Shown: positions 7,688 through 13,945 of the stretch, piece after piece
Position numbering within the stretch: the first letter of the stretch is position 1
How the letters are laid out: every line of letters begins with the position of its first letter
Source of the DNA: UBA5078 sp963977405
GTDB lineage: Bacteria; Pseudomonadota; Gammaproteobacteria; Pseudomonadales; Pseudohongiellaceae
Direction of reading: 5' to 3'
Length of the DNA stretch: 14,175 nt
Assembly: GCA_963977405.1 (NCBI GenBank)
Contig: CAXBOY010000078.1
Location: forward strand, 1 to 14,175
Notes under the pieces: generated by a model
Database searches by the model: none
Seen by the model: only the letters and a program-made list of their open reading frames with translations
What the model was told of the DNA's origin: nothing
Position numbers and translations under genes: made by a program

Positions 7688-8371
7688 CTAAAGTGTATTT
7701 CCCGTCTCGCTTACAATCTTGCCATCCAACATTCTTACGATGCGCTTACCTACTGCGGCATCCTCGGGCGAGTGCGTCACCATCACTATAGTGGTGCCTT
7801 CGTCGTTCAAAGAGCTAAGAATCTTCATCACCTCTGCGCCATGCTCGCTATCCAGGTTTCCTGTAGGTTCGTCGGCGAGGATGAGATTGGGAGTGTTTAC
7901 CAGTGCGCGAGCTACGGCGACTCGCTGCTGCTGACCGCCGGAGAGTTGTTGCGGGAAATGTTTCATGCGATGGGCCATGTTCATTTTCTCCAGCACGGCC
8001 TCTACCTTTTTCTTGCGCTCTTGGGGTGGAGTTTTGGTATAGATCAGAGGTAGCTCGACGTTCTCGTACACGTTGAGCTCATCGATCAGATTGAAACTTT
8101 GAAACACGAAGCCGATATTCTCTTTGCGCAGAATAGCGCGTTGGCGTTCGGAGTAGTTGGCAACCTCCTCGCCTAGAAACCAATACTTGCCGCCGTCCGG
8201 GTTGTCGATCAGGCCAAGAATGTTTAGCAGCGTAGATTTTCCGCAACCCGATGGGCCCATGATGGAGGTGAACTCGCCTTCGGAAATCTCTAGATTGATC
8301 GCGTCTAGTGCTGTGGTTTCTACCTCGTCAGTGCGAAAGAGTTTTGCTAGTCCTTCAGTCTTGATAAGCAT
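7688..8371 (-). CDS. LolD/MacB-type ABC transporter ATP-binding protein
   Basis: A 227-residue stand-alone ATPase that powers the two downstream permeases from the cytoplasmic face. All catalytic motifs are intact: Walker A GPSGCGKS (39-46), Q-loop Q91, signature LSGGQQQR (143-150), Walker B LILADE (163-168), D-loop after TGNLDS, and the switch His H200. The sequence FVFQSFNLIDELNVYENVELPL and the length are typical of the MacB/LolD group that partners FtsX-like permeases. A ribosome site, AAGGAAA, lies about 5 nt before the ATG. It is the first gene of the operon, with a predicted leader of about 103 nt from a sigma54 promoter. The exact orthologue (LolD, MacB-like or YtrE-like) cannot be decided from sequence alone. 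Confidence 0.95.
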   Translation of the reverse strand: MLIKTEGLAKLFRTDEVETTALDAINLEISEGEFTSIMGPSGCGKSTLLNILGLIDNPDGGKYWFLGEEVANYSERQRAILRKENIGFVFQSFNLIDELNVYENVELPLIYTKTPPQERKKKVEAVLEKMNMAHRMKHFPQQLSGGQQQRVAVARALVNTPNLILADEPTGNLDSEHGAEVMKILSSLNDEGTTIVMVTHSPEDAAVGKRIVRMLDGKIVSETGNTL

Positions 8372-8485
8372 TGTTTTTCCTTATTATTCAAAGTGACTGC
8401 GCGACCGATCTGGTCATGAAAGCGCAATAGCGCGAGCCTAAATATTTCTAGCATCACTAAAGTGTGCTTGGGTAAAGAACTTAAC

Positions 8486-8500
8486 GCACTATCTATGCCA
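8486..8500 (-). promoter_or_regulatory. Predicted sigma54 (-24/-12) promoter of the ABC transporter operon
   Basis: The minus strand reads TGGCATAGATAGTGC. It has the sigma54 GG (-25/-24, at 8499-8498) and GC (-13/-12, at 8487-8486) at the right 10-bp interval, with TGGCA and TGC matching the consensus TGGCACG-N4-TTGCW. The predicted start is near 8474, about 103 nt before the ATPase ATG. The divergent neighbour gene encodes a sigma54-dependent activator, and paired palindromes lie about 100 bp upstream, which strongly raises confidence above that of the element alone. Confidence 0.7.
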
Positions 8501-8539
8501 AAGGGAAATATAAAGTAAAAACAAAAACTTATGTTTAGT

Positions 8540-8552
8540 TAAAAGCTTGACT
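8540..8552 (-). promoter_or_regulatory. Possible IHF site between enhancer and sigma54 promoter
   Basis: The minus strand reads AGTCAAGCTTTTA, one mismatch from the IHF consensus WATCAANNNNTTR, within an A/T-rich stretch (8501-8560). Its centre is about 72 bp upstream of the predicted start, between the -24/-12 element and the enhancer palindromes. That is where IHF usually bends DNA so that an NtrC-type activator can reach sigma54 polymerase. Position supports it; the sequence match alone is weak. Confidence 0.35.
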
Positions 8553-8561
8553 AGTTAGAAC

Positions 8562-8578
8562 TGTTCCATCTTGGAACA
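8562..8578. promoter_or_regulatory. Enhancer palindrome 1 (perfect) for the NtrC-type regulator
   Basis: TGTTCCA-TCT-TGGAACA is a perfect 7-bp inverted repeat around a 3-bp centre. It is centred at 8570, 96 bp upstream of the predicted start of the transporter operon. This spacing, and the presence of a second copy 24 bp further upstream, are typical of upstream activator sites bound by NtrC-family dimers. That the regulator encoded at 8757-10136 binds here is inferred from position. Confidence 0.75.
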
Positions 8579-8585
8579 ATTCCAT

Positions 8586-8602
8586 TGTGCCAAAGCGGAA
8601 CA
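8586..8602. promoter_or_regulatory. Enhancer palindrome 2 (imperfect copy)
   Basis: TGTGCCA-AAG-CGGAACA differs from the perfect site by one base in each arm. It is centred at 8594, 120 bp upstream of the predicted transporter start and 24 bp from palindrome 1. Tandem sites favour assembly of the activator into its active oligomer. Confidence 0.65.
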
Positions 8603-8692
8603 TTCGCCATTAGTGTGTGATTTTATCGCTTCGTGTGGACATCTAATTTTCATCAGAGTCGCGCTTCCCTGTCCTTTTTCCCTTGTTCGGGT

Positions 8693-8709
8693 TGTTCCAA
8701 TTTGAAACA
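8693..8709. promoter_or_regulatory. Palindrome 3, upstream of the regulator gene
   Basis: TGTTCCA-ATT-TGAAACA has one mismatch to the perfect site. It is centred at 8701 and ends 48 bp before the regulator ATG. I find no GG-N10-GC sigma54 element between it and the ATG, so it may serve autoregulation (for example repression of a sigma70 promoter) or act as a distant third activator site for the divergent operon (227 bp from its predicted start). Confidence 0.55.
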
Positions 8710-8756
8710 AGTGAGGCTAGGATGTCGACACACTAGATGGACAGGGCCGTACTCTC

Positions 8757-10136
8757 ATGACTATAAAAACAAAAGGCAGCATTTTAGTTGTCGACGACGA
8801 CCAAGACGTTCAGCTCTCCGCAAAGATTATTCTAAAGCGCGAGTTTGCCAGTGTTCGATGTTTATCCAATCCTTCGGAGATTGAACAGGAACTTCAAACC
8901 TTTCCTCCCGACATTGTTTTGCTAGACATGAACTTCACACGTGGCATGACAAGTGGCGATGAAGGTTTGTATTGGTTGCAGAAGATCAAGGCGACAGACC
9001 CAAACATTCAAGTCGTGATGTCGACTGCTTACGGAGAGATCGATCTCGCGGTTAAGGCCGTCAAACTCGGTGCCGCCGATTTCGTGCAGAAGCCATGGTT
9101 GAATGAGAAGCTCATTGCAACCCTACACAATTGCCTGAAGCTGGGCGAGTCCCACCGACGCATCGAACAGTTAGAGCACACACAACAAGCGCTGAGCGAT
9201 GAAATTAACCGAGGCTTTGTTGCTTTCATTGGGGAATCTCCTGCATTCGCAAGCGTGCGCGAATTGATAGAGAAGGTAGCGCCTACCGATGCCAATGTGC
9301 TGATTACAGGGGAGAACGGCACGGGCAAGGATCTGGTGGCACACGCGATTCACAAGTTGTCACAGCGTGCGGCAGGGCCGTTGATCTCTGTCGATATTGG
9401 CGCGGTCCCATCGAGCCTGTTCGAGTCTGAGATGTTCGGTCACAACAAGGGTGCGTTTACGGATGCCAAAGAGAATCGCCCCGGTAAGTTCGAATTAGCG
9501 GCAGGTGGCACCTTGTTTCTCGATGAGATTGCTAATATCGACGCAGCTACCCAAGCGAAACTGTTACGTGCACTCGAGTCTCGTTCCATTACGAGAGTAG
9601 GGGGGCAGGCTCCCATTCCTATCGATATCCGCTTGATCAGCGCGACTAATTCTTCTATGCAGGACCTTAGTAATCCAGACTGTTTTCGGCGCGATTTGCT
9701 GTACCGCATTAATACAGTAGAGATCAGAATTCCACCACTGCGCGAGCGCACTGCGGACATTCCACTTTTGCTCGAACACTATCGGGAATTCTTCGCGAAC
9801 AAATATGAGCGCAGGGATTTAAGCATAAGCCAGGCAACCATCAACAAGCTATGTGCCTATCACTGGCCTGGCAATGTTAGGGAGCTTAAGCATGCAGTGG
9901 AGCGGGCGATCATCATCGCCAACGGCGCGAAGTTAACAGTGGAAGACTTTCTTATAGGGACTCGTGTCCAAGAGGAAGCTGTCGCTAATCTGAATCTAGC
10001 CGCGATGGAGAAAAATGCGATTCGCAGTGCGATTGAGCAGTGCGAAGGCAACCTGACCTTGGTAGCGAAAACGCTGGGGCTAGGAAGAACCACTCTGTAT
10101 CGCAAGATGGAGAAATATGAGCTCTCTGATCAGTAG
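8757..10136 (+). CDS. Sigma54-dependent response regulator (NtrC family: receiver, AAA+, Fis-type HTH)
   Basis: A 459-residue transcription activator. The receiver domain (about 8-125) has acidic residues D13-D15, the phospho-acceptor D57 (IVLLDMNF), T90 and K112 (QKPW). The AAA+ sigma54-interaction domain (about 155-390) has Walker A GENGTGKD (185-192) and Walker B GGTLFLDEI (250-258). The sigma54-contact loop reads GAFTDA (232-237) where GAFTGA is usual. A Fis-type HTH is at about 418-455 (LTLVAKTLGLGRTTLYRKME). The receiver contains a TRGMTSGDEG insert directly after D57, which I associate with regulators common in Bacteroidetes transporter loci. The ribosome site is weak. The gene is divergent from the ABC operon and overlaps the kinase gene by 20 bp. 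Its targets are probably the palindromes in the control region. The family call is secure. Confidence 0.96.
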   Translation: MTIKTKGSILVVDDDQDVQLSAKIILKREFASVRCLSNPSEIEQELQTFPPDIVLLDMNFTRGMTSGDEGLYWLQKIKATDPNIQVVMSTAYGEIDLAVKAVKLGAADFVQKPWLNEKLIATLHNCLKLGESHRRIEQLEHTQQALSDEINRGFVAFIGESPAFASVRELIEKVAPTDANVLITGENGTGKDLVAHAIHKLSQRAAGPLISVDIGAVPSSLFESEMFGHNKGAFTDAKENRPGKFELAAGGTLFLDEIANIDAATQAKLLRALESRSITRVGGQAPIPIDIRLISATNSSMQDLSNPDCFRRDLLYRINTVEIRIPPLRERTADIPLLLEHYREFFANKYERRDLSISQATINKLCAYHWPGNVRELKHAVERAIIIANGAKLTVEDFLIGTRVQEEAVANLNLAAMEKNAIRSAIEQCEGNLTLVAKTLGLGRTTLYRKMEKYELSDQ

Positions 10137-11487
10137 CCTCAAGGGACACCGGGGGCAGGCGATCTTCTCGATCGCTTCGTTGCTGCTAGTCGTATTCGTG
10201 CTCTGTTACAGCGTACTCAACACGCAGTGGGTGGGCACGCCGATCCTCTGCGTTGTGATTATTGCGATTATCACTTTCAATCTGATGCGCATGACAGAGA
10301 GGAGCAACGAGAACTTCACGCAGTTCATTAATAACATCTCCCATAACGATTTCTCCAGCACTACCTCCCACTCTAATGTTGAGGACTCCGCTCAGCAGTT
10401 CGTTAGCGCTCAGCGCACATTGCTAGAGAAGTATCGCAAGCTGAAAGCCGATCGTTCTGCCCAGCACGAGTATCTGCATCTGGTTGTCGAACACGTCGAA
10501 ACCGCTTTGCTATGTTTTGACGATAAAGGCAATGTCGAGATTATCAACCAAGCGGCCAAGGACATTCTAAAGAACCGCTATATCAGCACGCTTAAGAAAG
10601 TAGACGCATTAAGCCCAGAGTTAGCTCAAGCGTTACGAAGTATTAAGGCGGGTGAGAGTCGCGTGCTGAAAGTGAGCATAGGCAATGACAACTTGCAGTT
10701 GATGTTGACCGCTACTGAATTCCGCCTAATGGACAAGTACCAGAAATTAGTTTCTATGCAGAATATTCAGTCGGCATTAGACGAGAAGGAGATCGAGAGT
10801 TGGCAGAAGTTGATCAAGGTAATGACCCACGAGATCATGAATTCTATGACGCCGATCGTGTCACTTAGCAATCATCTCGAAGATGTTTTTCACGAAAAGG
10901 AGCTTACAGAAACAGGAATCGCCGCGGACACAGAGCAATATAGGGATATCGTGCAGGGCATCGGGACAATCGCCTCTCGTAGCCAGGGTCTGCTTCGATT
11001 TGTGCAGGCCTATCGTTCCTTGAGCAATCTTCCCCGACCGGTACTCACGCAGATACCTATTAGCAGTCTATTCAAGCATATGAGTACTCTGCTAGAAGAG
11101 CAGATGAGCGTGACGGGCATTGAGCTCGAGTGTGAAGTTGTCCCCGAGTCTTTGAGTGTGATGGCCGACAAAAACCTAATGGAGCAAATACTGCTGAACC
11201 TTCTGAACAATGCCAGTGACGCGGTCAGTGGAGTAGAGGGGGCAAAGATAGAACTTCGAGCGTCGCTTCTCGGGCACGGCAAGGTGATTATTCAAGTGAA
11301 GGACAATGGCTGCGGTATCAGTAAGTCGTTTCTAGATGATATTTTTACCCCCTTCTTTACGACCAAGGAAACGGGCACAGGTGTGGGCTTAAGTTTGTCG
11401 CGTCAGTTAGCACGCCTTAATAACGCCAACTTGTCCGCGCAGAGCGATGAAGGCAAGGGCAGCTGCTTTCAGCTCTTATTCCTATAA
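10117..11487 (+). CDS. Sensor histidine kinase with two closely spaced membrane helices (intramembrane-sensing type)
   Basis: A 456-residue kinase, the evident partner of the upstream regulator. Two membrane helices lie at about 14-36 and 41-57 with only about five residues between them, so no periplasmic sensor domain exists. A linker, a probable coiled segment (about 95-120) and a PAS-like region (about 120-215, HVETALLCFDDKGNVEIINQ) follow. The H-box MTHEIMNSMTPI has H238 as phospho-acceptor. The ATPase domain shows the N-box (NLLNNASD, 361-368), the G1 box DNGCG (396-400), the F-box TPFFTT (411-416) and the G2 box GTGVGL (420-425). The ATG at 10117 lies inside the end of the regulator gene, with GGAG just upstream; the 20-bp overlap implies translational coupling. 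The next Met (57) is past both helices. With no sensor loop, signal input may come from the membrane or from the divergent transporter. Confidence 0.95.
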   Translation: MSSLISSLKGHRGQAIFSIASLLLVVFVLCYSVLNTQWVGTPILCVVIIAIITFNLMRMTERSNENFTQFINNISHNDFSSTTSHSNVEDSAQQFVSAQRTLLEKYRKLKADRSAQHEYLHLVVEHVETALLCFDDKGNVEIINQAAKDILKNRYISTLKKVDALSPELAQALRSIKAGESRVLKVSIGNDNLQLMLTATEFRLMDKYQKLVSMQNIQSALDEKEIESWQKLIKVMTHEIMNSMTPIVSLSNHLEDVFHEKELTETGIAADTEQYRDIVQGIGTIASRSQGLLRFVQAYRSLSNLPRPVLTQIPISSLFKHMSTLLEEQMSVTGIELECEVVPESLSVMADKNLMEQILLNLLNNASDAVSGVEGAKIELRASLLGHGKVIIQVKDNGCGISKSFLDDIFTPFFTTKETGTGVGLSLSRQLARLNNANLSAQSDEGKGSCFQLLFL

Positions 11488-11499
11488 GTAGGCATGGCG

Positions 11500-11937
11500 C
11501 TAGTTGATCAAGGCCATATGGATCAGTGGGTAGGGGTTGCCTTGGCCATCTAGGTCCGATCTACCAACTTCCTCAAAACCCATGTTTTTGTAGAAACCGA
11601 TAGCATTGGGGTTCTGCTCGTTTACATCAACTCTCTTTGCGCCGAGACGGGTTAAAGCGAATTCGCATAGAGCGCGCCCAATCCCCTGGCCGATGTATTC
11701 CGGCGCTACGAAAAGCATCTCGATATTCGCGTCCGCGACACCAATAAAACCCACGATCTTGCCATCATCGATTGCAAAATAATGCAGGTCTACCGCATCG
11801 AAATAGTGCTCCAGAATTAGTGGCCTTAGCTTTGCTATCTCACCATCTGCGAGGAAGTCATGGGTGGCCTGCACAGAGGCCTGCCAGATATCGATCAATT
11901 CTTGATAATGCTGCGCTGTTGCTCCTTGAATGCCCAT
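11500..11937 (-). CDS. yjaB: YjaB-like GNAT N-acetyltransferase
   Basis: A 145-residue acetyltransferase closely resembling E. coli YjaB as I remember it. The early IWQASVQATHDFLADGE segment (17-33), motif A MLFVAPEYIGQGIGRAL (74-90), and the tail VDVNEQNPNAIGFYKNMGF followed by GRSDLDGQGNPYPLIHMAL all match that protein's pattern. Motif A has the Q/RxxGxG loop in its Q form. It is a cytoplasmic acetyl-CoA-dependent enzyme; the natural acceptor of YjaB-type proteins is not established. The ATG has AGAGGA about 5 nt upstream. The gene converges on the kinase gene with 12 bp between the two stop codons, and I see no terminator hairpin in that gap. A perfect 6-bp hairpin lies just upstream of its start. 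Confidence 0.88.
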   Translation of the reverse strand: MGIQGATAQHYQELIDIWQASVQATHDFLADGEIAKLRPLILEHYFDAVDLHYFAIDDGKIVGFIGVADANIEMLFVAPEYIGQGIGRALCEFALTRLGAKRVDVNEQNPNAIGFYKNMGFEEVGRSDLDGQGNPYPLIHMALIN

Positions 11938-11957
11938 GCTGTCCTCTTTTGTACTAT

Positions 11958-11974
11958 GCGCTGGATATCAGCGC
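11958..11974. repeat. Inverted repeat in the leader of the yjaB-like gene
   Basis: GCGCTG-GATAT-CAGCGC is a perfect 6-bp stem with a 5-nt loop, centred at 11966, 21 bp upstream of the ATG at 11937. No T-run follows in either direction, so it is not a clear terminator. It could be an operator or a leader hairpin close to the ribosome site. Its function is unproven. Confidence 0.4.
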
Positions 11975-12087
11975 CAAGGTCTAAGTCTTGTGTCATTCTC
12001 GCAAGGTTCTCCGTCGTTATCGCCATCCATCCGCGAGTTGGGACAATTTCTTGTGAAGAGCTCTACTTCTGCGAGAACTTGGGAGTT

Positions 12088-12103
12088 AAGCACCCCAGTG
12101 CTT
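12088..12103. repeat. Small hairpin downstream of the reductase gene
   Basis: AAGCAC-CCCA-GTGCTT is a perfect 6-bp stem with a 4-nt loop, 62 bp after the stop of the DHFR-like gene on the minus strand. The T-rich tail expected of an intrinsic terminator is absent. The surrounding gap (11938-12164) has no convincing gene; the plus-strand frames there have no family features. Confidence 0.3.
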
Positions 12104-12164
12104 GCAATTCTGCTAACCCATTCTCGTTTTCTGGAAAAGGCTCGTGGAGTAGCTATTTCTAGAC

Positions 12165-12719
12165 CTAGCCCTTTTCTACATCGTAGCGCAACTCGACCAT
12201 AGTGCTACCCATCTGTTGCACCGTAGTGAGTTTCAGAACAGGGTTGAGGACTCGGCGTGGAAACAGAGCTTTGCCCTTTCCGAGAGTGACAGAGCCGACT
12301 TGTAGAATCATCTCATCGAGCAAGCCTGCATCGTAGAATTGACCTACCAAATCGCCACCGCCAACGATCCAGAGGTTCTTGCCTGCAGCGGCCTCGCGCA
12401 TCGCCACATGGACTGGCCGCACATCGCCCTTCACGAAGCGCACATCGGCGCCTTCGATAAGCGGTAGTTCGCGACTAGTAAATACCCAGGTTGGCTGCGT
12501 ATAGGGCCACGCAGAGCCAACGCTCTCGATGACGGCCTCGGAGTTACGCATCATCCACTCGTAAGTAGTCGACCCCATAGCAAGGGCTCCTACATTTTCT
12601 ATGAACTGCGGGTAGCTGGAGCTCTCCATGTCCCCGAGTGGAAAGAGCCACTCGAGCGAGTCGTCTTCGGTGGCGATAAAACCGTCTAGGCTGGTGGCGG
12701 TATAGTATTGGGTCTTCAC
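12165..12719 (-). CDS. Dihydrofolate reductase-like (RibD C-terminal domain) family reductase
   Basis: A 184-residue protein of the RibD_C/DHFR-like family. These are cytoplasmic NAD(P)H-binding proteins, usually without proven substrate. Visible marks are the opening YYTATSLDGFIA (5-16), the nucleotide-site segment ALAMGSTTYEWM (45-56), TWVFTSRELP (77-86), the glycine-rich WIVGGGDLVGQF (117-128), AGLLDEMIL (131-139) and GKGKALFP (147-154). This layout matches stand-alone proteins such as the YyaP/YwjB group rather than FolA. The start is GTG at 12719-12717 with AAGGAA about 6 nt upstream. It lies 27 bp after the exported hydrolase gene on the same strand, so co-transcription is likely. It should not be taken as a trimethoprim-target or resistance DHFR. 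Confidence 0.88.
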   Translation of the reverse strand: MKTQYYTATSLDGFIATEDDSLEWLFPLGDMESSSYPQFIENVGALAMGSTTYEWMMRNSEAVIESVGSAWPYTQPTWVFTSRELPLIEGADVRFVKGDVRPVHVAMREAAAGKNLWIVGGGDLVGQFYDAGLLDEMILQVGSVTLGKGKALFPRRVLNPVLKLTTVQQMGSTMVELRYDVEKG

Positions 12720-12746
12720 TTTTGTTTCCTTCTTAGGGGCTGCGAG

Positions 12747-13886
12747 CTAGTTAGCGCTCTTTAATCGATAACCCGAGCTCGTATACTCGATCGAGCTTGG
12801 GAAATCTAAAGGCTCGATTCTCGAGTGTCCAACGTATACCGCTTCCTCTCCGTTACGTGTGTCACTATACTCGCGCATGAATTCGCTCTCGGTTTCTCGA
12901 CTGGGCAACTGTCCATTCAATGCCATATTCACGATTTTGGCGACCTCTTGCGGATTGTCACGCTGGGGATAATGCCCTGCGTTGGGAAGAATCCAAAAAC
13001 TACTAGGCGCGTCACGCTCATTCAAGTAGTTATCCCAAACATGAATGGGAATGCGTATAGGATTAACGTTGTCGGTGAGACCCCAAAGATACGCGACTGG
13101 AACTGGACTGCGGGGTAGATTCTCTAGCCAGCGCGATTCATTCGCCTGTCGTTCGAGCAAGTAGCGACCGACATAGAGCAAGGCGCTATTGCCGTCTTCG
13201 AAGGCGAAGATGTCGGAATAGGCGAGTGCTTCTGGATCGCCTTCAGTCCTCCTTGCTTGCGCCGCTCGCGCAGCGATCATCCGCGGACCAGCCTGAGCGT
13301 CGAGAAGCGCTAACTGGAAGGGCACCAATGTCGCCAGAGGTAGGAACATGCCACTGTTAGAGATGAAATGGTAATTGATCTTATAGGCGGGCTGAGGGTT
13401 GTCGAGGTAATTGCCCAGAAAGGCTAAACCGATACTCACGCCACGGTCATGGGTATACAGTGCGAAGTCGTCGAAGTTCACTACCTCCCGTACGAAGTAG
13501 TCTACTATTTGTGCATTCTCCGCAAGCATATAATTGAAACCATCCAGTGGTTTGTCAGAGAATCCGGAGCCCGGAAAATCTAGTGTGGCGATGTAATAGT
13601 CATTTTTCAAATATGGAATTAACTTGTAGTAGTCGAAGCTGGAATTTGGGAAGCCATGTATCAAGAGTAATCTTGGCTTGCTAGGGTCGCCCCAAGTTCT
13701 ATAGAAAATATCAACCTTGGCAGCGTTGTTGTCGGCAGTGGTGGAGGTCCATTCGAAATATTGCCCTGCTTCGTGCCAGTCTCGCGCCAGATTTGAGTAG
13801 AAAACAAATTCCTCATCCTGAGCGTGGGAGATCGCGACCGAGAAAAGCAGCAGTAATATTGCAAAGAGTTTTCGAAACTTACTCAT
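12747..13886 (-). CDS. Exported alpha/beta hydrolase with aspartate nucleophile (epoxide hydrolase/dehalogenase-like)
   Basis: A 379-residue alpha/beta hydrolase with a signal peptide: basic N-terminus, hydrophobic core 7-19, probable cleavage after SHA (A22). HGFP at 77-80 marks the oxyanion region, and the segment LDFPGSGFSDKP follows (102-113). The nucleophile elbow is THDRG (145-149), which puts Asp147 where most lipases have Ser, as in epoxide hydrolases and haloalkane/haloacetate dehalogenases. Likely partners are D272 (WGLTDN) and H305 (NAGHYP). Haloacetate dehalogenases usually have a second Arg four residues after the nucleophile; here that position is Ser151, so that activity is doubtful. 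A tail of about 50 residues after the last hydrolase helix (about 328-379) is extra for the family. The ribosome site AAGG is about 8 nt before the ATG. It probably forms a unit with the downstream reductase. The substrate is unknown. Confidence 0.88.
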   Translation of the reverse strand: MSKFRKLFAILLLLFSVAISHAQDEEFVFYSNLARDWHEAGQYFEWTSTTADNNAAKVDIFYRTWGDPSKPRLLLIHGFPNSSFDYYKLIPYLKNDYYIATLDFPGSGFSDKPLDGFNYMLAENAQIVDYFVREVVNFDDFALYTHDRGVSIGLAFLGNYLDNPQPAYKINYHFISNSGMFLPLATLVPFQLALLDAQAGPRMIAARAAQARRTEGDPEALAYSDIFAFEDGNSALLYVGRYLLERQANESRWLENLPRSPVPVAYLWGLTDNVNPIRIPIHVWDNYLNERDAPSSFWILPNAGHYPQRDNPQEVAKIVNMALNGQLPSRETESEFMREYSDTRNGEEAVYVGHSRIEPLDFPSSIEYTSSGYRLKSAN

Positions 13887-13945
13887 AGTCGTTGCCTTTA
13901 TTTACGCCCGTCGATGCGTTTAGAGGTTTGCGTTCGCGAATTCTG

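Larger units (their letters stand above)
8372..8756. other. Divergent control region between the ABC operon and the two-component genes
   Basis: This 385-bp gap carries no plausible gene. From left to right it holds the ATPase ribosome site and a leader of about 103 nt, a minus-strand -24/-12 element (8486-8500), an A/T-rich stretch with an IHF-like site (8540-8552), two tandem 17-bp palindromes (8562-8602), and a third copy (8693-8709). Between 8710 and 8756 I see no strong sigma70 or sigma54 promoter for the regulator gene and only a poor ribosome site (AGGG), which suggests low basal expression of the two-component pair. Confidence 0.8.

Noticed and set aside
7478..8053. A 191-codon plus-strand frame opposite the ATPase and first permease genes
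   Set aside because: It runs antisense across two well-supported genes and their gap, has no recognisable domain, and lacks a convincing ribosome site.
1444..8371. Naming the operon macAB or lolCDE
   Set aside because: MacB has ATPase and permease fused in one chain, and LolC/LolE have single 4-helix units without an adaptor. The separate ATPase plus two duplicated permeases plus adaptor fits neither.
8630..8655. TGGACATCTAATTTTCA as a plus-strand sigma54 promoter for the regulator gene
   Set aside because: The -12 GC is missing at the required distance from the GG; the spacing fails even with a one-base shift.
12134..12176. GAAAAGGCT ... AGCCCTTTTC inverted repeat as a terminator of the reductase gene
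   Set aside because: It overlaps the coding end, has a mismatch or bulge and a loop of about 24 nt, and lacks a proper U-tract geometry.
12747..13886. Calling the hydrolase a haloalkane or haloacetate dehalogenase
   Set aside because: The Asp nucleophile fits, but the Trp after it (haloalkane type) and the second Arg four residues on (haloacetate type) are absent.
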